This document shows positions 7,826 through 8,723 of a stretch of DNA of 8,723 nucleotides, in pieces. Below the pieces are notes generated by a model. That model ran no database searches, was not told the DNA's origin, and saw only the letters and a list, made by a program, of their open reading frames with translations. The stretch is from Sulfuricellaceae bacterium (GTDB lineage Bacteria; Pseudomonadota; Gammaproteobacteria; Burkholderiales; UBA9220): NCBI GenBank assembly GCA_019911985.1, contig JAIOJO010000469.1, positions 1 through 8,723 on the forward strand. The letters run 5' to 3'. How positions within the stretch are numbered: the first letter of the stretch is position 1; each line of letters opens with the position of its first letter. Made by a program: the position numbers and the translations under genes.

Positions 7826-7876
7826 GTGCTTATCGTTTTTTTGCCATCAAGTATGAAGTAAATGCGCTTCAAATTG

Positions 7877-7896
7877 ACCTCCCCTTACATGGAGGT
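7877..7896. repeat. Short inverted repeat ACCTCC/GGAGGT in the divergent intergenic region
   Basis: ACCTCC (7877-7882) and GGAGGT (7891-7896) are exact inverse complements with an 8-nt loop. On the plus strand the right arm also looks like a Shine-Dalgarno, but no gene starts after it. It may be an operator half-site pair or chance. Confidence 0.3.
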
Positions 7897-7950
7897 TTGG
7901 CTTATTCACTCGTTTCACGACCTCCCGCTTAGCTGGAGCCGCGCCCGGAA

Positions 7951-7964
7951 GCAAGACGTCTTGC
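7951..7964. promoter_or_regulatory. Perfect 14-bp palindrome, candidate operator
   Basis: GCAAGACGTCTTGC reads the same on both strands with no spacer. It lies about 90 nt before the cytochrome c' start and about 140 nt before the PilZ start, in non-coding DNA between divergent genes. That is where a dimeric regulator could act. No known regulator motif is recognised, and its function is inferred from symmetry and position only. Confidence 0.35.
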
Positions 7965-8051
7965 GCCGCCGGTTTCAGTTCAGGCTCGTGTCAGTTACGA
8001 GGAATAAGATGTCGCCACTTCCCAGAATTCACTTAGCAAGGCACGCCCGTT

Positions 8052-8525
8052 ATGAAAATCACCGCATCCGCAAAACCCTGGATTTTCCTGATATCCGCCA
8101 TCCTTTTAAGCCTCGGCCTGGCATCCTGCGGCGAACCGAAGGACACCCATCCCGGCCAGCCGGTGACCCACCGCAAGCTGGCGTTCAAGCAAATGATCCG
8201 CACGCTGGAGCCGATGGGCCTGGAGGTGCGGGGACGCAAGCCTTTCAATGCGGAATTCTTCCTGAAATCGGCATTGGCCTTGCAAGTCCTGGCCAAGAAA
8301 CCGTGGCCCTATTTCACCCCCGACAGCAACTATCCGCCCACCCGCGCTAGGCCGGAGGTATGGCAGAAAATGGACAAATTCAAGCAGGACCAAGGCGTGC
8401 TCGACCAAGCCATCGCCAAACTGGTCGCGGCGGCGAAATCGGGCAATCTCGACACCATCCGCCCGGTCTTCGCCCACGTCCAGGACAGTTGCCAGTCCTG
8501 CCATCACGAATTCCGCCATAGTTAA
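8052..8525 (+). CDS. Cytochrome c' (class II c-type cytochrome), lipoprotein form
   Basis: This 157-residue protein has a short basic N-terminus, a hydrophobic segment (about 10-23) and a lipobox, LASC, ending at C26. It is therefore predicted to be exported, lipidated and anchored facing the periplasm; Gly at +2 does not give an inner-membrane retention signal. The mature part fits the four-helix cytochrome c' fold: KLAFKQMIRTLEPMG (helix 1), AEFFLKSALALQVLAKKPWP (67-86), the loop TPDSNYPPTRARPEVW (89-104), and the C-terminal haem site C147-QS-C150-H151. Cytochromes c' bind NO or CO at a five-coordinate haem and are linked to NO tolerance; the physiological role here is inferred. An AAGG (8038-8041) precedes the ATG by 10 nt. 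No partner gene follows on this strand within the window, so it looks monocistronic. Confidence 0.9.
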   Translation: MKITASAKPWIFLISAILLSLGLASCGEPKDTHPGQPVTHRKLAFKQMIRTLEPMGLEVRGRKPFNAEFFLKSALALQVLAKKPWPYFTPDSNYPPTRARPEVWQKMDKFKQDQGVLDQAIAKLVAAAKSGNLDTIRPVFAHVQDSCQSCHHEFRHS

Positions 8526-8556
8526 GGAGCCTCTGATTAAGTCGCACGGGGATCGC

Positions 8557-8657
8557 GTTGCGTCAAAAGCCGGTGGCGGCAAGGCGCGCGACGCCGGTCG
8601 TAGCCAGCCTACGAGGCCAAGGAGCGCAACGCCGCAGACGCCGGCTTTTGACACAAC
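8557..8657. repeat. Long imperfect inverted repeat, possible dispersed palindromic/MITE-like element or terminator
   Basis: The outer arms are 17 nt each (8557-8573 and 8641-8657). They are inverse complements at 16 of 17 positions, with core GTCAAAAGCCGG / CCGGCTTTTGAC. Inside, GCGGC (8576-8580) can pair with GCCGC (8631-8635). At the centre TCGTAG (8598-8603) and CTACGA (8609-8614) form a hairpin with a 5-nt loop. No open frame here looks like a protein. It begins 32 nt after the cytochrome c' stop and may also end that transcript, though there is no T-tract after the right arm. A genome-dispersed repeat family is inferred; the window shows only one copy. Confidence 0.6.
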
Positions 8658-8706
8658 CCTTACGGGACTGGGTTTTGCGGGCGCCGGGCGGTGTCGCTCG
8701 ACGCTT

Positions 8707-8723
8707 GTGTGGAATGACCACAC
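8707..8723. repeat. Perfect 6-bp-stem hairpin at the window edge
   Basis: GTGTGG (8707-8712) and CCACAC (8718-8723) pair exactly around the loop AATGA. The right arm ends at the last base of the window, so the stem could be longer. It may belong to the same repeat region as 8557-8657. Confidence 0.4.

Noticed and set aside
6981..7856. Plus-strand open frame of 291 codons opposite the PilZ gene
   Set aside because: The opposite strand encodes a protein with intact PilZ motifs and a good ribosome-binding site; this frame is its shadow.
7829..7857. Candidate sigma-70 promoter for the PilZ gene (TTCATA, 17 nt, GATAAG)
   Set aside because: Each box matches only 4 of 6 positions, and transcription would start inside the ribosome-binding site.
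7862..8350. Plus-strand open frame of 162 codons overlapping the cytochrome gene
   Set aside because: Out of frame with the cytochrome c' gene, low-complexity Pro/Arg/His composition, no recognisable family.
8106..8723. Minus-strand open frame of 205 codons at the right end
   Set aside because: It is antisense to the cytochrome c' gene and the palindromic repeat, with no family signature.

Overview
The window is GC-rich, densely coded bacterial DNA, most likely from a gammaproteobacterium. The YcgR-type PilZ protein and the cytochrome c' point to Beta/Gammaproteobacteria. A methylotroph or methanotroph is possible but cannot be proven from these genes.

Left and centre (1-6678, minus strand): a tightly packed operon reading right to left, hyfB, hyfC, hyfE, hyfF, hyfG and the first codons of hyfI. 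Junctions run from a 4-nt ATGA overlap to 17-nt gaps. The genes encode a membrane-bound relative of respiratory complex I and group 4 [NiFe] hydrogenases: two antiporter-like proton channels (HyfB, HyfF), a NuoH-like coupling subunit (HyfC), a NuoK-like subunit (HyfE), a fused NuoC/NuoD-like subunit (HyfG), and a NuoB-like subunit (HyfI, cut by the window edge). The key observation is that HyfG has lost all four cysteines that ligate the NiFe centre (S219/S222 and S509/G512 stand in their place). Automatic names such as 'hydrogenase-4' or 'formate hydrogenlyase' would therefore mislead. This is best read as an energy-converting hydrogenase-related (Ehr) complex with unknown electron donor and acceptor.

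Middle right (6679-7808): a 308-nt region without a gene, then a minus-strand gene for a YcgR-like PilZ protein with intact c-di-GMP-binding motifs, probably a flagellar brake or motility regulator.

Right (7809-8723): a 243-nt divergent intergenic region with a perfect 14-bp palindrome, then a plus-strand gene for a lipoprotein cytochrome c' (CxxCH near the C-terminus, lipobox cysteine at residue 26). After its stop codon lies a non-coding stretch built of nested inverted and direct repeats (about 8557-8657) and a perfect 6-bp-stem hairpin at the window end. It looks like a dispersed palindromic or MITE-like repeat.

Functionally, the Hyf/Ehr subunits form one ion-pumping machine. The PilZ protein and cytochrome c' are separate transcription units with no sequence-level link to it beyond proximity.
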